Notes: a model not told the origin generated them from the sequence alone. Shown: positions 19,936 through 29,695, numbered from the stretch's first letter. The stretch: 64,000 nucleotides of DNA from Lutibacter sp. A64 (GCF_022429565.1 NZ_CP092487.1:1558501-1622500), one strand, 5' to 3'. Program-made: numbers and translations.

Positions 19936-20922
19936 TTATACTGAAGTTATTTCAGCAACTTTTAATAATTCTTTATCTATATCGTTATTCATTTTAATAG
20001 CCTTGTTAAGACCAACTGTAGTAACTTGATTATTTGTAATACCAACCATAACACCAGATGATCTATCTAATAAATGTTCTACTGCTGCTACACCTAATCT
20101 ACTTGCTAATACTCTATCTGAACAACTAGGGCTTCCTCCTCTTTGCATATGCCCTAAAACAGAAACTCTAATATCATAATCAGGGAAAATTTCTTTAATA
20201 TGATCTCCTAATTCAAATACATTTTTACCAATTTTATCTCCTTCAGAAACTACAACAATACTTGAGGTTTTACCTCTTTCTCTACTTCCTCTAAGCGATT
20301 CAACTAGCCTGTCTAGGCCTAAATCTTTCTCTGGAATTAAAATTTCTTCAGCTCCAGCTCCAATTCCTGTATTTAATGCTATAAAACCAGCATCACGCCC
20401 CATAACTTCAATAAAAAATAATCTATTATGAGAACTTGCAGTGTCTCTAATTTTATCAATAACTTCTACCACAGTATTTAATGCAGTATCGTAACCAATA
20501 GTTTTATCAGAACCATATATATCATTATCAATAGTACCAGGAATACCAATAACAGGAAAGTTAAATTCTTGTATAAATTTTAATCCTCCAGTAAAAGTTC
20601 CATCACCACCGATAATAACAAGCGCTCCAACACCTGCTTCTTTTAAATTGTCATAAGCTTTTTGCCTACCTTCTTCTGTTTTAAATTCTTTACATCGTGC
20701 AGATTTTAAAATAGTACCTCCTTTGTTAATAATATTACTAACATGTCTAGACGATAACTCTTCAAAGTCTGCATCAATTAGTCCTTGGTATCCTCTATAG
20801 ACACCAACACAATCTACTCTGTAATACGTACAAGCTCTAACTACAGCTCGTATGGCAGCATTCATTCCAGGAGCATCCCCTCCAGACGTTAAAACTGCTA
20901 TCTTATTTATTGGTTCATTCAT
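19936..20922 (-). CDS. pfkA: 6-phosphofructokinase, ATP-dependent
   Basis: The 328-residue enzyme has N-terminal LTSGGDAPGMN (11-21), nucleotide motif IGGDGTFTG (104-112) and catalytic PGTIDND (128-134, Asp132 the base). Gly rather than Asp after GGD marks an ATP-using rather than pyrophosphate-using enzyme. Effector and sugar-phosphate residues follow (MGRDAGFIAL, LGHMQRGGSPS). It makes fructose-1,6-bisphosphate in glycolysis. It is the first gene of a pfkA-gapA-kinase run and lies 377 bp beyond the end of the alpha-glucan operon on the same strand. Confidence 0.95.
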   Translation of the reverse strand: MNEPINKIAVLTSGGDAPGMNAAIRAVVRACTYYRVDCVGVYRGYQGLIDADFEELSSRHVSNIINKGGTILKSARCKEFKTEEGRQKAYDNLKEAGVGALVIIGGDGTFTGGLKFIQEFNFPVIGIPGTIDNDIYGSDKTIGYDTALNTVVEVIDKIRDTASSHNRLFFIEVMGRDAGFIALNTGIGAGAEEILIPEKDLGLDRLVESLRGSRERGKTSSIVVVSEGDKIGKNVFELGDHIKEIFPDYDIRVSVLGHMQRGGSPSCSDRVLASRLGVAAVEHLLDRSSGVMVGITNNQVTTVGLNKAIKMNNDIDKELLKVAEITSV

Positions 20923-20940
20923 AGGTTAAAATTAATTTAC

Positions 20941-20948
20941 CAAAGGTA
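20941..20948 (-). promoter_or_regulatory. Candidate -7 element for pfkA-gapA
   Basis: The minus strand reads TACCTTTG, an exact TAnnTTTG match 18 bases before the pfkA start. A TTTTG lies 23 bases further up, longer than the usual 19-base spacer, so the pair is only suggestive. Confidence 0.4.
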
Positions 20949-21298
20949 CTTTGAAATGGAATTTTATCCTACAAAACCGTTTTTTTTTCACTAAAACGAT
21001 TTCGCTATATTCCTCTGTAAATCAAGGGTTTCAACGCCTAATCTTGAAATTTTAATATTCTTATCCTCAGATATTTACAGTAAAAATAATTAAAATATTT
21101 TTGATACTCAATTCTTTTAAAAAATATTTTATTTTATAGCTTTAAAGAAACTTTTTAAAAAGTAAAAAAATACTTCTTTTACACGGCAAATCCATTCAAT
21201 AAAAATGCATTGAATGGATTTATAAATACAAATTATAAATTATGATTAATTGGCTGTTTGATGAGAGGTTGAATACAAACTCAATCTAACACCTAAAC
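20949..21298. other. Intergenic region between pfkA and the alpha-glucan operon
   Basis: No gene is visible in this 350-bp AT-rich stretch. It contains a perfect 12-bp inverted repeat with a 10-base loop (AAATCCATTCAA at 21188-21199, its complement at 21210-21221). This could end or protect the 3' end of the glucan-operon transcript; there is no T-run on either side, so a classical intrinsic terminator is not supported. The rest is low-complexity A/T sequence upstream of pfkA. Confidence 0.5.
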
Positions 21299-23176
21299 CT
21301 ATTCTATTAATTTAAAAATAAATGAATTTAAAGTATCTAATTTAATATTAGTTGTTCCAATACCGTTTTCAACAATTAATTTAGTTTTTGTTGTTTTATA
21401 CAATTGATCCTCCAAAACATAAGTACCATCTTCTAAGCTCCATTTTTTTATTATTTCTGAAGGTATTTGTAAATCTAAATCATAGTTTACCAAATCATCA
21501 AAATTAGAAATTATTAATAATTTCTCATTTTCATTCCAACGTACAAATGAAAATATTTTACGGGTATAATTATCTAAATTTTGTCTATTGTAATGATGAA
21601 TTTCAGCGTATTCGCCCATTAATGCTTCACTATTTATTGTAAAGTTTAATAAACGTTTGTAAAAGTCTCTTAACTCTTTTTCTTCTAAAGTAGAGCTTCC
21701 TCCATCAAATTTACTATTATTCATCCAACGTTGATGTGTAGGCACACCTACATAATCAAAAATTGAAGTTCTTGTTGGTGATCCAAAACCTGCATTTTCT
21801 GCTCCTGGCTCACCTACTTCTTGTCCAAAATAAATCATTGTTGGTGATGTGCTTATTGTTGCTGAAACTACCATTGCTGGCTTTCCTTTTTCAGCTGAAC
21901 CTGCAAAATCTGGACTTGCAATACGTTGTTCGTCATGATTTTCTAAAAAATGCAACATATTATGCTCAATATCTGCTTTATAATCTTGAATTCCAGTAAT
22001 ATGATCTGTCCAACCGTGACCTTGCATAATATTTTTTATAGTATCATACAACGCAACTTTATCGTACAAATAATCCATTTTACCTTTATGTATATAACTT
22101 CTATACATATCTGGATTGTAAACTTCTGCTAATAAAAAAGCATCTGGATTCACCATTTTTATAGCTGAATTCATAAAGCTCCAAAATTCCACAGGAACCA
22201 TTTCTGCCATATCATATCTAAAGCCATCAACTCCTTTTGCGGTCCAATACAACGCAATATTTCTAAATTTTATCCAAGAACTAGGTACCGTTTTATCTTT
22301 CCAAAATTCAAAATGTGCTTTGTAATCTTCATTCTCAAAACCTTCTGGCAATTCAGCAAAATCTTTTCTTCCATCAGGACTTACACCATAATTTATTTTC
22401 ACCGTTTCATACCAATCATTTACATCTGGACGTGAAGCTCTAGAGCCATTACCAGTCCATTTAGCTGGATTTTCATCAAATTTACCATTTGCTAACGGAT
22501 GATTTTCACCTCCTAAAGGCAAATATCCATCTCTCCATTCTGGAACTTGAAAAGCTTCACCTGGATTGTAATAAAAGTTATTGTTTACATCATATTGTTT
22601 TGTTGTATCATCACTTGCACCAAATGGTTCAGCACCTTCTGGAGTAGATTTACCCTCATAATTACGAGCCACATGATTAGGAACTATATCAATTAATACT
22701 TTCATTCCTTGTTTATGAGTACGCTCAATCAAAGCCTCGAACTCTTCTAATCTATTTTCAACATTTTCTGCTAAATCTGGATTTACATTGTAATAATCTT
22801 TAACAGCATACGGAGAGCCTGCTCGCCCTTTTACAATATCTGGATCATCATTTGAAATTCCAAATTCTGTATAATCTCTAATTACATCGTGATGCGGAAC
22901 ACCTGTATACCAAATGTATGTAACTCCTAAATCTTTAATTTCTTGAAGTGCTTTTTCTGTAAAATCGTTAAATTTACCAACACCATTTTCTTCAATGGTT
23001 CCCCAAGATTTGTTGGTTGTATTTGTGTTTCCAAATAAACGTGTAAAAACCTGATATACTACCTCTTTATGAGCCTTTTGTTCCTTCATAATTGTCTTTG
23101 ATTCTTTTTTTTCTTCATTACAAGCCACAAAAATAAGAATTAACGTAGTAATTACACTTAAATATTTTGTTTTCAT
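21299..23176 (-). CDS. GH13 alpha-amylase family lipoprotein
   Basis: The 625-residue protein has a lipoprotein signal ending IFVAC (Cys19). The GH13 barrel has region I DIVPNHV, region II DGFRYDMAEMVP (nucleophile Asp near 321), region III LLAEVYNP (acid Glu near 350) and region IV LENHDEQR (Asp near 412). A C-terminal beta-sandwich follows. It should cut alpha-1,4-glucans or maltodextrins, anchored to the outer membrane. It is the last gene of the minus-strand glucan operon, after GH97. The insertion of about 130 residues between conserved regions I and II (after PNHV) resembles GH13 enzymes with an enlarged B-domain. The exact subfamily is not clear from sequence alone. Confidence 0.88.
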   Translation of the reverse strand: MKTKYLSVITTLILIFVACNEEKKESKTIMKEQKAHKEVVYQVFTRLFGNTNTTNKSWGTIEENGVGKFNDFTEKALQEIKDLGVTYIWYTGVPHHDVIRDYTEFGISNDDPDIVKGRAGSPYAVKDYYNVNPDLAENVENRLEEFEALIERTHKQGMKVLIDIVPNHVARNYEGKSTPEGAEPFGASDDTTKQYDVNNNFYYNPGEAFQVPEWRDGYLPLGGENHPLANGKFDENPAKWTGNGSRASRPDVNDWYETVKINYGVSPDGRKDFAELPEGFENEDYKAHFEFWKDKTVPSSWIKFRNIALYWTAKGVDGFRYDMAEMVPVEFWSFMNSAIKMVNPDAFLLAEVYNPDMYRSYIHKGKMDYLYDKVALYDTIKNIMQGHGWTDHITGIQDYKADIEHNMLHFLENHDEQRIASPDFAGSAEKGKPAMVVSATISTSPTMIYFGQEVGEPGAENAGFGSPTRTSIFDYVGVPTHQRWMNNSKFDGGSSTLEEKELRDFYKRLLNFTINSEALMGEYAEIHHYNRQNLDNYTRKIFSFVRWNENEKLLIISNFDDLVNYDLDLQIPSEIIKKWSLEDGTYVLEDQLYKTTKTKLIVENGIGTTNIKLDTLNSFIFKLIE

Positions 23177-23203
23177 ATTGATACTAATTGTTTTTGGTTA
23201 TAA

Positions 23204-23260
23204 ATTCCTGCCTGCACTTCGACTCCGCTCAGCAACCACACTTAGTGACTAGACAGGAAT
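23204..23260. repeat. Inverted-repeat element between GH97 and GH13 genes
   Basis: Arms ATTCCTG (23204-23210) and CAGGAAT (23254-23260) enclose the 16-mer CTTCGACTCCGCTCAG, a sequence I recall as recurrent in intergenic repeats of Bacteroidota and other bacteria. The element is locally more GC-rich than its surroundings. It could fold as a stem-loop in the polycistronic mRNA. Confidence 0.6.
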
Positions 23261-23272
23261 GACAAATCAGAC

Positions 23273-25339
23273 TTATTTTTTAATCAAACTAATTGCAAAA
23301 CCACCTCCTGCTGCAAGTTTTAATGTTTCTTTTGATTGGTTAGTAACCTCAATTTTTCTAATGTTTAAATCGGTTGGATTGTCATTCCAATGTGCATTTT
23401 TCCCATCTTCATAAATTGTTGCTTCGTAAATTCCTTTATCTAAAAAACTAAAATCAATTGTCATTTCTCTAGAGTTTTCATCGGTAATTCCACCAACAAA
23501 CCAATTATCTGAAGTACGTTCTTTACGTGCTATGGTGACAAAATCACCAACTTCACCATTTAATACTTTTGTTTCTTGCCAATCTACACCCACATCTTTA
23601 ATAAATTGTAACGCTGGATTTCCTTCATAATTTTCAATTAAATCCGCAGCCATTTGCACTGGACTATAAATTACAACATACAATGCCAATTGTTGCGCAA
23701 TGGTGGTATTAACTTGATTATCCTCTTTCCACTGGTTAAATTTAATATCAAAAATTCCAGGAGTATAATCAATTGGACCAGCTAACATTCTTGTAAAAGC
23801 TACTATTGGCAAATGCTCTGGTGGATTTCCACCATCACTAGCCCAAGCATTAAATTCTTGTCCGCGTAAACCTTCTCTAGAAATAGTATTTGGATATGTT
23901 CTTCGTAAACCTGTAGCCTTAATTGGCTCATGTGCATTTATTGCTACCTGATATTTGGCGGCTTTTATAACAGCATTATTGTACTGATTTACCATATACT
24001 GACCGTGATGAAACTCTCCTTTTGGCAATATTTTACCAACATAACCTGTTTTTACAGAATGAATTCCTAAACTTTTCATTAAAGCATAAGCAGTATCCTG
24101 CTGTTTTTCATAAGTCTCAGTTGCAGCAGAAGTTTCGTGATGCATTATTATTTCAACACCTTTCTCTTTTCCGTAACGTACAACTTCTTGTAAATCGTAA
24201 TCTGAATATGGAGTTACAAAATCAAAAACGCCTTCTCTATCTTCAAAACCAATCCAATGCTCCCAGCCAGTATTCCAACCTTCAACCAAAACAGCTCCAA
24301 TATTATTTTTTGCTGAAAAATCTATAAAAGCTTTTGCATTTTCTGTTGTTGCTCCGTGTTTTCCTGAAGCCATATCCCAACTCGATTTCCCTAAATGCAT
24401 TTCCCACCAAATACCCGTATATTTTGTAGGTTTAAACCAAGAAACATCTCCTAACTTATTGGGTTCATTTAAATTTACAATTAAATTAGAAGCGATTAAG
24501 TCTTTTGCTTCTTCAGCAATTTGAATAGTTCTCCAAGGTGTATTAAAAGGTACTTTTTGTTTTACTTTATATGAAGTGTTTTCTGAACCAACCAATACAC
24601 TCTTCATTGTAAAATTTTGAGGATTTACCTCTAATGTCATACCCGAATAATCTACCAAACTAGCTTCATGAAAACTTAAATGTAAGCCGCTTTCAGTTTT
24701 CATAGTTACTGGTGTATTTACGGCATTATTAGGAATTGCAGTTTGTGCTAAATTTTCGTGATTAGCAAATTTCTTGGCATCAATTTCACTAAATTTTGTA
24801 GTATTATACAAGTGTTCGTAAATATCCCAATCGCCTGGAATCCACCAAACTTTATGATTTCCTGTAAGATTAAATTCGGTATTTTCTTCGGTAATTAAAA
24901 CTTCTGAAAGGTATTTTTGTTCTGGAAATTCATATCTAAAACCAACACCATCATTATACACTCTAAAAACAATGTTTAATTTTCTTTTTAATTTTGAAGA
25001 TTCTTGTAACTCTATTTTTAACTGTTTGTAATTATTTACAACATCTAATTGCTCTCCCCAAGGCATTTGCCAAGTTTCATTAAAATTTGAACTTGTTGTA
25101 TTTATAATTTCAAAATTATCTTTTAAAGCCATTTCTCTAGCAAAATCAAAGCCTAAAGTTGATGTTTTTATAACATCATTATTTTTATATAAAATTTTAT
25201 AACTTGGTTCTCCTGTTTCAGATACTGAAAATTCAACTAGTATATTTTTATCTGGAGAACTAACAGTTGTTTGTTGTTTTTGCGAACACGAAAAAAGTGT
25301 GATACTTAACAATACAAGTGTAAATTTTAAATATTTCAT
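23273..25339 (-). CDS. GH97 family alpha-glucosidase (SusB-like)
   Basis: The 688-residue protein has a lipoprotein signal ending LFSC (Cys18). An N-terminal GH97 super-sandwich domain is followed by the (beta/alpha)8 barrel with WWEMHLG, VEGWNTGWEHW, MHHETSA and NAHEPIKATGLRRTYPN, then a small C-terminal sandwich. In Bacteroides SusB the catalytic base glutamates of the inverting group lie in the HEP and following REG..GQE segments. These glutamates are present here, which favours an inverting alpha-glucosidase rather than a retaining alpha-galactosidase. It would trim maltodextrins to glucose in the periplasm or at a membrane. It is followed by GH13 and preceded by a 223-bp repeat-bearing gap. 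Confidence 0.9.
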   Translation of the reverse strand: MKYLKFTLVLLSITLFSCSQKQQTTVSSPDKNILVEFSVSETGEPSYKILYKNNDVIKTSTLGFDFAREMALKDNFEIINTTSSNFNETWQMPWGEQLDVVNNYKQLKIELQESSKLKRKLNIVFRVYNDGVGFRYEFPEQKYLSEVLITEENTEFNLTGNHKVWWIPGDWDIYEHLYNTTKFSEIDAKKFANHENLAQTAIPNNAVNTPVTMKTESGLHLSFHEASLVDYSGMTLEVNPQNFTMKSVLVGSENTSYKVKQKVPFNTPWRTIQIAEEAKDLIASNLIVNLNEPNKLGDVSWFKPTKYTGIWWEMHLGKSSWDMASGKHGATTENAKAFIDFSAKNNIGAVLVEGWNTGWEHWIGFEDREGVFDFVTPYSDYDLQEVVRYGKEKGVEIIMHHETSAATETYEKQQDTAYALMKSLGIHSVKTGYVGKILPKGEFHHGQYMVNQYNNAVIKAAKYQVAINAHEPIKATGLRRTYPNTISREGLRGQEFNAWASDGGNPPEHLPIVAFTRMLAGPIDYTPGIFDIKFNQWKEDNQVNTTIAQQLALYVVIYSPVQMAADLIENYEGNPALQFIKDVGVDWQETKVLNGEVGDFVTIARKERTSDNWFVGGITDENSREMTIDFSFLDKGIYEATIYEDGKNAHWNDNPTDLNIRKIEVTNQSKETLKLAAGGGFAISLIKK

Positions 25340-25406
25340 TTTATTAAACTTTTTATTTTATCATTTTAAATATATAATCACTAGCGCTCATCTGCTTAGC
25401 TAATAA

Positions 25407-25554
25407 CTAGCTATCGTTTGCAACGAGTGCTACCCATATTTCTTTATAACACTCATTGTAAACGAACCCCAACAATAGGGCTAGCTATCGTTTGTAACAA
25501 GTGCTATTCATATTTTTCTATAACACTCGTTGCAAACGAGCGCCAACAATGGTT
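25407..25554. repeat. Two tandem 74-bp palindromic units
   Basis: Units at 25407-25480 and 25481-25554 both begin CTAGCTATCGTTTG and differ at 13 of 74 positions by my count. Each has a left arm like GTTTGCAACGAGTGCT and a right arm like AACACTCGTTGCAAACG, so each can form a hairpin. The outermost arms (left of unit 1, right of unit 2) are exactly complementary over about 16 bases. This looks like a REP/BIME-type element in the GH13-GH97 gap. Confidence 0.8.
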
Positions 25555-25562
25555 ACGTCATT

Positions 25563-27227
25563 CTAAACTTTTTCCTCTAACAATACTATTGTGTGTTCAG
25601 ATTCAAAAGTTGCCAAACCATTAGTTACTTCTGTTGTTTTTCCAGAATATGCATCTTTAAGTATCGTTCCATCTTCAAACACCCCTTCTACTAAAATTTC
25701 TTTTTTACCAATTGGATGCTCTAAACCGACAATTACCTTATCTGTATAATCTTCATTCTTATACGTACGCATAAAAACATAAGGTGCTTCTGAAATCATT
25801 TTATGAACTCCTGCTCCAACACTTGGGTGTTTCGCTCTAAACTTTCCTAATTTTTGCCAATGCGTTAAAATCTCTTGAGTTTTTGCATCATTTTCAATTT
25901 TATCCCAATTCATTAATGATCGTAAGTTTGCATCTCCATTTGCTCCTTCTACAACTAATTCTCTAGCTATTTCATCTCCATAATATATTTGAGCAGCGCC
26001 AGGACATAATATTAATTTAGTAGCAGATTCAAAAGGTTTTGTACGCTCTTTATCAAATGGCTGCCCATCGTCATGAGAACTCACATAATTTAAAATACCA
26101 AAACCATCTAACTCATTATTTAGAATACTATCATACCTAGAAAACAATTCTTCATAAGTATTTTGCGCTGCATTCCACTTAAATTCAAAATTAATTTGAC
26201 TAGAAAATTTATCATCAAAATAATTGACTTTTTTATCTCCAAAATCAAAATATTTACCACCTGAAATTCCATAATTATATATCTCACCTACTAAATAAAA
26301 GCTGTTATCGTCTAACACTTTTTCAGGGTTATTTTGTTTAAACTCGGCAAAAGCGACATCGCAAACCGATTTAAAATCTTGCCAAACATTTTCTTCTGTA
26401 TGCTTCACCGTATCTGCTCTATAACCATCAATTCCAAATTCTGTAATATAATCTGAAAGCCATTTCATAATATAATATTTTGGAGCTCTCGGATATCCTG
26501 TTTTAGCAAAAAAAGCATCTAATTCTTTTACTTCTTGCTCGTAGCGTCCTTCAGCTTTCCACTTTTCAACCAACTGCTTTGGTAATTCAACATTTTCAGT
26601 ACTTTCAGTTCTAATGTCTGGTAAATTTTTAACCAAAGTGCAGCTTACCGTAGACGCGTAATCTTCATAAGTACATTGTGGCTCTGTTCTTACCCAATTT
26701 TTAGGAAAAACAGCATCTTTTTCTGTAACAGGCCCTGTATGGTTGATTACAGCATCTAAAATTATTCGAATTCCGTTTTTATGAGCAATTGCAACCAACT
26801 TTTTTAAATCTTCTTTAGTTCCAAAATTTGGATCTAAAGCTGTCCAATCGCTAGCCCAATAACCGTGAAAGCCATAAGAAAGTCCCGTTCCTTCATCAAC
26901 TGCTCCGTGAATTTGCTCAACAATTGGTGTCATCCAAATAGCATTTACACCTAAATCGTTAAAATAACCTGCTTCAATTTTTGCAATTACTCCTTTTATA
27001 TCTCCTCCTTTAAAACCACGTAATTTTGCCGCTTTTTCAGTTCTTTCAAAATTAATATCGTTTGAAGGATCTCCATTGTTAAAACGATCTGTTAGCATAA
27101 AATAGATATTGGCATTTTCCCAAACAAAAGGAACAGCATTATCTGATATTTTTACTGTAGAATCTGTTTTTTCTTTACAACTAAATAATGTAATACATAC
27201 GATTAAAAGAAAACTATATTTTTTCAT
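25563..27227 (-). CDS. GH13 alpha-amylase family lipoprotein
   Basis: The 554-residue protein has a lipoprotein signal ending LFSC (Cys17). The GH13 barrel starts at NIYFMLTDRFNNGDPSND, with region I DAVINHTG, region II DGYRADTVKH (nucleophile Asp near 271), region III FYLVGEIYN (Glu near 313) and region IV VSSHDDG (Asp near 383). A short C-terminal beta-domain follows. The long loop after PDIRTE and the overall order resemble MalS-like and periplasmic amylases. Its start is 2 bases after the stop of the GH31 gene upstream, so they are translated from one message. Expected role: splitting imported maltooligosaccharides. Confidence 0.88.
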   Translation of the reverse strand: MKKYSFLLIVCITLFSCKEKTDSTVKISDNAVPFVWENANIYFMLTDRFNNGDPSNDINFERTEKAAKLRGFKGGDIKGVIAKIEAGYFNDLGVNAIWMTPIVEQIHGAVDEGTGLSYGFHGYWASDWTALDPNFGTKEDLKKLVAIAHKNGIRIILDAVINHTGPVTEKDAVFPKNWVRTEPQCTYEDYASTVSCTLVKNLPDIRTESTENVELPKQLVEKWKAEGRYEQEVKELDAFFAKTGYPRAPKYYIMKWLSDYITEFGIDGYRADTVKHTEENVWQDFKSVCDVAFAEFKQNNPEKVLDDNSFYLVGEIYNYGISGGKYFDFGDKKVNYFDDKFSSQINFEFKWNAAQNTYEELFSRYDSILNNELDGFGILNYVSSHDDGQPFDKERTKPFESATKLILCPGAAQIYYGDEIARELVVEGANGDANLRSLMNWDKIENDAKTQEILTHWQKLGKFRAKHPSVGAGVHKMISEAPYVFMRTYKNEDYTDKVIVGLEHPIGKKEILVEGVFEDGTILKDAYSGKTTEVTNGLATFESEHTIVLLEEKV

Positions 27228-27229
27228 TT

Positions 27230-29653
27230 CTAAAATTTTATTTTTAATTCAAATTCTTTTGAAGTATTCCAAGTTATAGGAATAATTACTGTATTATTTT
27301 TTGAATTATAACCACCGTTTTTTATACGTTTTTTACCTAACTTCACTTTTTTAGGAAATTTAGTAACGTTATGGATAATTAAATTTATATTTTTTATTGA
27401 AGTTTGAAATTCACTTCCTGTTTCTGCTTCAAAATCTATGTTAAACCAACGTTTTTCTTGTTCCGCTTCAAACGTTAAAATTTCATACATTCCTTTTTCA
27501 AAAGCATCTTTTGTAGCTCCATCATCATTGTATAAATCATATTCAGTATTATCTACACTTTCATCATAATAAAAATGTAAATCGAACGTGTTTAAATTAT
27601 AATTTGAAGTATTTTGAACTGATTCAATCATTGGAATAAAAGCACCACCACTAATGTAAGTTGGAATGCTTTCCTCTTCTAATTGTACCATTTTTGTTTG
27701 ACCTCCTTCAATTTTTTCATCGGTATAAAAATTATACCAATTAGAGCCTTTTGGAAACACTACTTCTTGAGATTGAATTCCTGCAGAAACTACTGGACTC
27801 ACCAAAAATGAATCTCCCCATAAATAAGTTTTATCGACTTCTTTTAAATTCTCATCTTCAAAAAATAATGGTTTCATTAATAAGCTTCCTTTTTGACTAT
27901 TTTTAAAAGCTAAATTGTAATTATAAGGTAACAAACTATATCGCAACTCAATAGATTTTTTTGCCAATGCTTTTGTTTTTGGTTCTCTAAAAACTGGTTC
28001 TGAAGGTACATCTTCTTGTGCATGTGGACGATAAATTGGTTGAAAAACACCGTATTGTAACCAACGTGTGTACAATTCATCATCTAAATTATCACCTGCA
28101 AATCCACCTAAATCGGAATGCATATATGCTAAACCCTGCATTCCCATTTGTAATGAAATTTCCATTTGTGGCTTTAATCCTCCCCAAGTTCTGTTTACAT
28201 CACCAGACCAAGGAATCATTCCGTAACGTTGAGCTCCTGAATAACCAGCTCTCATTAAAATAAATGGACGTTCATTTGGGAATTCTTTTTCGTAGCCTTT
28301 TGCAATTAATTTTGCCCATTCGCTACCATAAATATTATGAACCTCATCGGCTGTTCCCGTATGGTGTAATAAATCTGACGGATGTACTTCTGGCTCGCCT
28401 AGATCTCCCCACCAACCTTCAACACCATAGCTTTTTAAATCTTTGTAAATATTCCAAAACCAATCATTTCCTTTTTCACTAAAAATATCTATAATTCCGG
28501 TGTTTCCAAAATAGAAATCGTAGGTATATGGTTTTCCATCTTTGGTTTTTCCTAAAATATCTTTTTCAACAGCTTCATCCCAACGGTTTGAAGTTGTTAA
28601 TACAAATGGCTCGGTAATTAAAATGGTTTTTACACCTTTTTCTTTTAAATCGGCAACCATTTTTTTAGGATTTGGAAACGAATCTCTATCGAATTTCAAA
28701 TTACCCATTGTGCCTTTTACTTCTTTTCCAAACCAATACAGATCTAAAATTATAGCATCTACTGGAATTTCTTCTTTTTGAAACTCTTCAATAGTTTCAA
28801 CAGTTTCTTTTTGAGAATGATATCCAAATCTACTGGAAAAATTACCCAATGCCCAACGTGGAATTAATGGTTGAAAACCAGTTAAACTTACATAATTTTC
28901 AACAACTTCATCCCAATCATCACCCGCAATAATTTGATAGGTTTTTCTACCCGAAATAGTTTCATATCTTAATGTATTATCTCCTTTACTATCAAAATCT
29001 AAATATCCAATTGGAGCATTGTCAAAATGAATGGCGTACTTTTTTGAAGAATAAACAACCGGAATGGTAAAATTCATTAATTCTGAATGCGTTTCGTAAC
29101 CATAATGTGCTCTGTTGTATAAGGGCAATCTGTTTCCTCTTCGGTTCATTCCTAAAGCTCTTGCACCTCCTCCATATAAAATTTCATCTTGAGTAAGATT
29201 AAATTCTATACTTTCTGTTTCTTCAGCAACAATATTACCTTTTACCAAATCCATTGGTTCGTGCTTCGCTTTAAAATAACCTCTCTTTTCTGAAATTAAA
29301 AAATTGTCTTCGTAGTAATATGAAATTTGAAATGACGCATGTTGAATTTTTACTGAAATATCTTTCATTTTTATTTCAGTAAAATTAGATGATTCAACTA
29401 TTTTCATTTCAACAGGTTTAGTTTTTAAAACTACTGCGTGTGAATTTGGATTGAATGTTTCACCATTTGGAATGAATGATGTTTCTATAATTTCGTTCCC
29501 GTAAGGCTGAAATCTATACAAACCATCATTGGTTCTAACCTCAACATAATTTTTATATTTTGTAATTCCTTCAAATTTCCTAGTTGAGTTTTGGGCATAG
29601 AAAATTGTTGTAGAAAAGACAAAAAAGAAAATAAATAATTTTAGTAGTTTCAT
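27230..29653 (-). CDS. GH31 family alpha-glucosidase
   Basis: The 807-residue protein has signal peptide MKLLKLFIFFFVFSTTIFYAQ, an N-terminal beta-sandwich, a GH31 barrel and two C-terminal beta-domains. The catalytic nucleophile Asp is near 415 in WWGDLGEPE and the acid Asp near 484 in WSGDVNRTW. The entry motif ILDLYWFG and the substrate-site motif HSDLGGF are those of GH31. The setting in a starch locus with GH97 and GH65 makes alpha-1,4 or alpha-1,6-glucosidase activity most likely, although the family also holds alpha-xylosidases and transglycosylases. There is no lipobox, so it is probably a soluble periplasmic enzyme. Confidence 0.9.
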   Translation of the reverse strand: MKLLKLFIFFFVFSTTIFYAQNSTRKFEGITKYKNYVEVRTNDGLYRFQPYGNEIIETSFIPNGETFNPNSHAVVLKTKPVEMKIVESSNFTEIKMKDISVKIQHASFQISYYYEDNFLISEKRGYFKAKHEPMDLVKGNIVAEETESIEFNLTQDEILYGGGARALGMNRRGNRLPLYNRAHYGYETHSELMNFTIPVVYSSKKYAIHFDNAPIGYLDFDSKGDNTLRYETISGRKTYQIIAGDDWDEVVENYVSLTGFQPLIPRWALGNFSSRFGYHSQKETVETIEEFQKEEIPVDAIILDLYWFGKEVKGTMGNLKFDRDSFPNPKKMVADLKEKGVKTILITEPFVLTTSNRWDEAVEKDILGKTKDGKPYTYDFYFGNTGIIDIFSEKGNDWFWNIYKDLKSYGVEGWWGDLGEPEVHPSDLLHHTGTADEVHNIYGSEWAKLIAKGYEKEFPNERPFILMRAGYSGAQRYGMIPWSGDVNRTWGGLKPQMEISLQMGMQGLAYMHSDLGGFAGDNLDDELYTRWLQYGVFQPIYRPHAQEDVPSEPVFREPKTKALAKKSIELRYSLLPYNYNLAFKNSQKGSLLMKPLFFEDENLKEVDKTYLWGDSFLVSPVVSAGIQSQEVVFPKGSNWYNFYTDEKIEGGQTKMVQLEEESIPTYISGGAFIPMIESVQNTSNYNLNTFDLHFYYDESVDNTEYDLYNDDGATKDAFEKGMYEILTFEAEQEKRWFNIDFEAETGSEFQTSIKNINLIIHNVTKFPKKVKLGKKRIKNGGYNSKNNTVIIPITWNTSKEFELKIKF

Positions 29654-29675
29654 TATACTTTAATTTTTGTGTGTC

Positions 29676-29695
29676 ATTCCTGCGTAGGCAGGAAT
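29676..29695. repeat. Perfect 8-bp-arm palindrome (GCAGGAAT type)
   Basis: ATTCCTGC and GCAGGAAT flank a 4-base loop GTAG, in the gap between the SusA-like GH13 and GH31 genes. Related arms occur at 23204-23260 and 31909-31928. Confidence 0.7.

Noticed and set aside
21188..21221. Hairpin after the glucan operon as an intrinsic terminator
   Set aside because: The 12-bp stem is perfect but neither strand has a T-run after it; kept only as part of the intergenic description.
21244..21298. Seventeen-codon minus-strand stretch after the last GH13 stop, resembling an outer-membrane strand
   Set aside because: It can be read as GLGVRLSLYSTSHQTAN followed by a stop, but it is too short to separate a gene remnant from chance.
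25407..25554. CRISPR array
   Set aside because: Only two units, directly abutting and palindromic throughout, with no unique spacers and no cas genes in the window.
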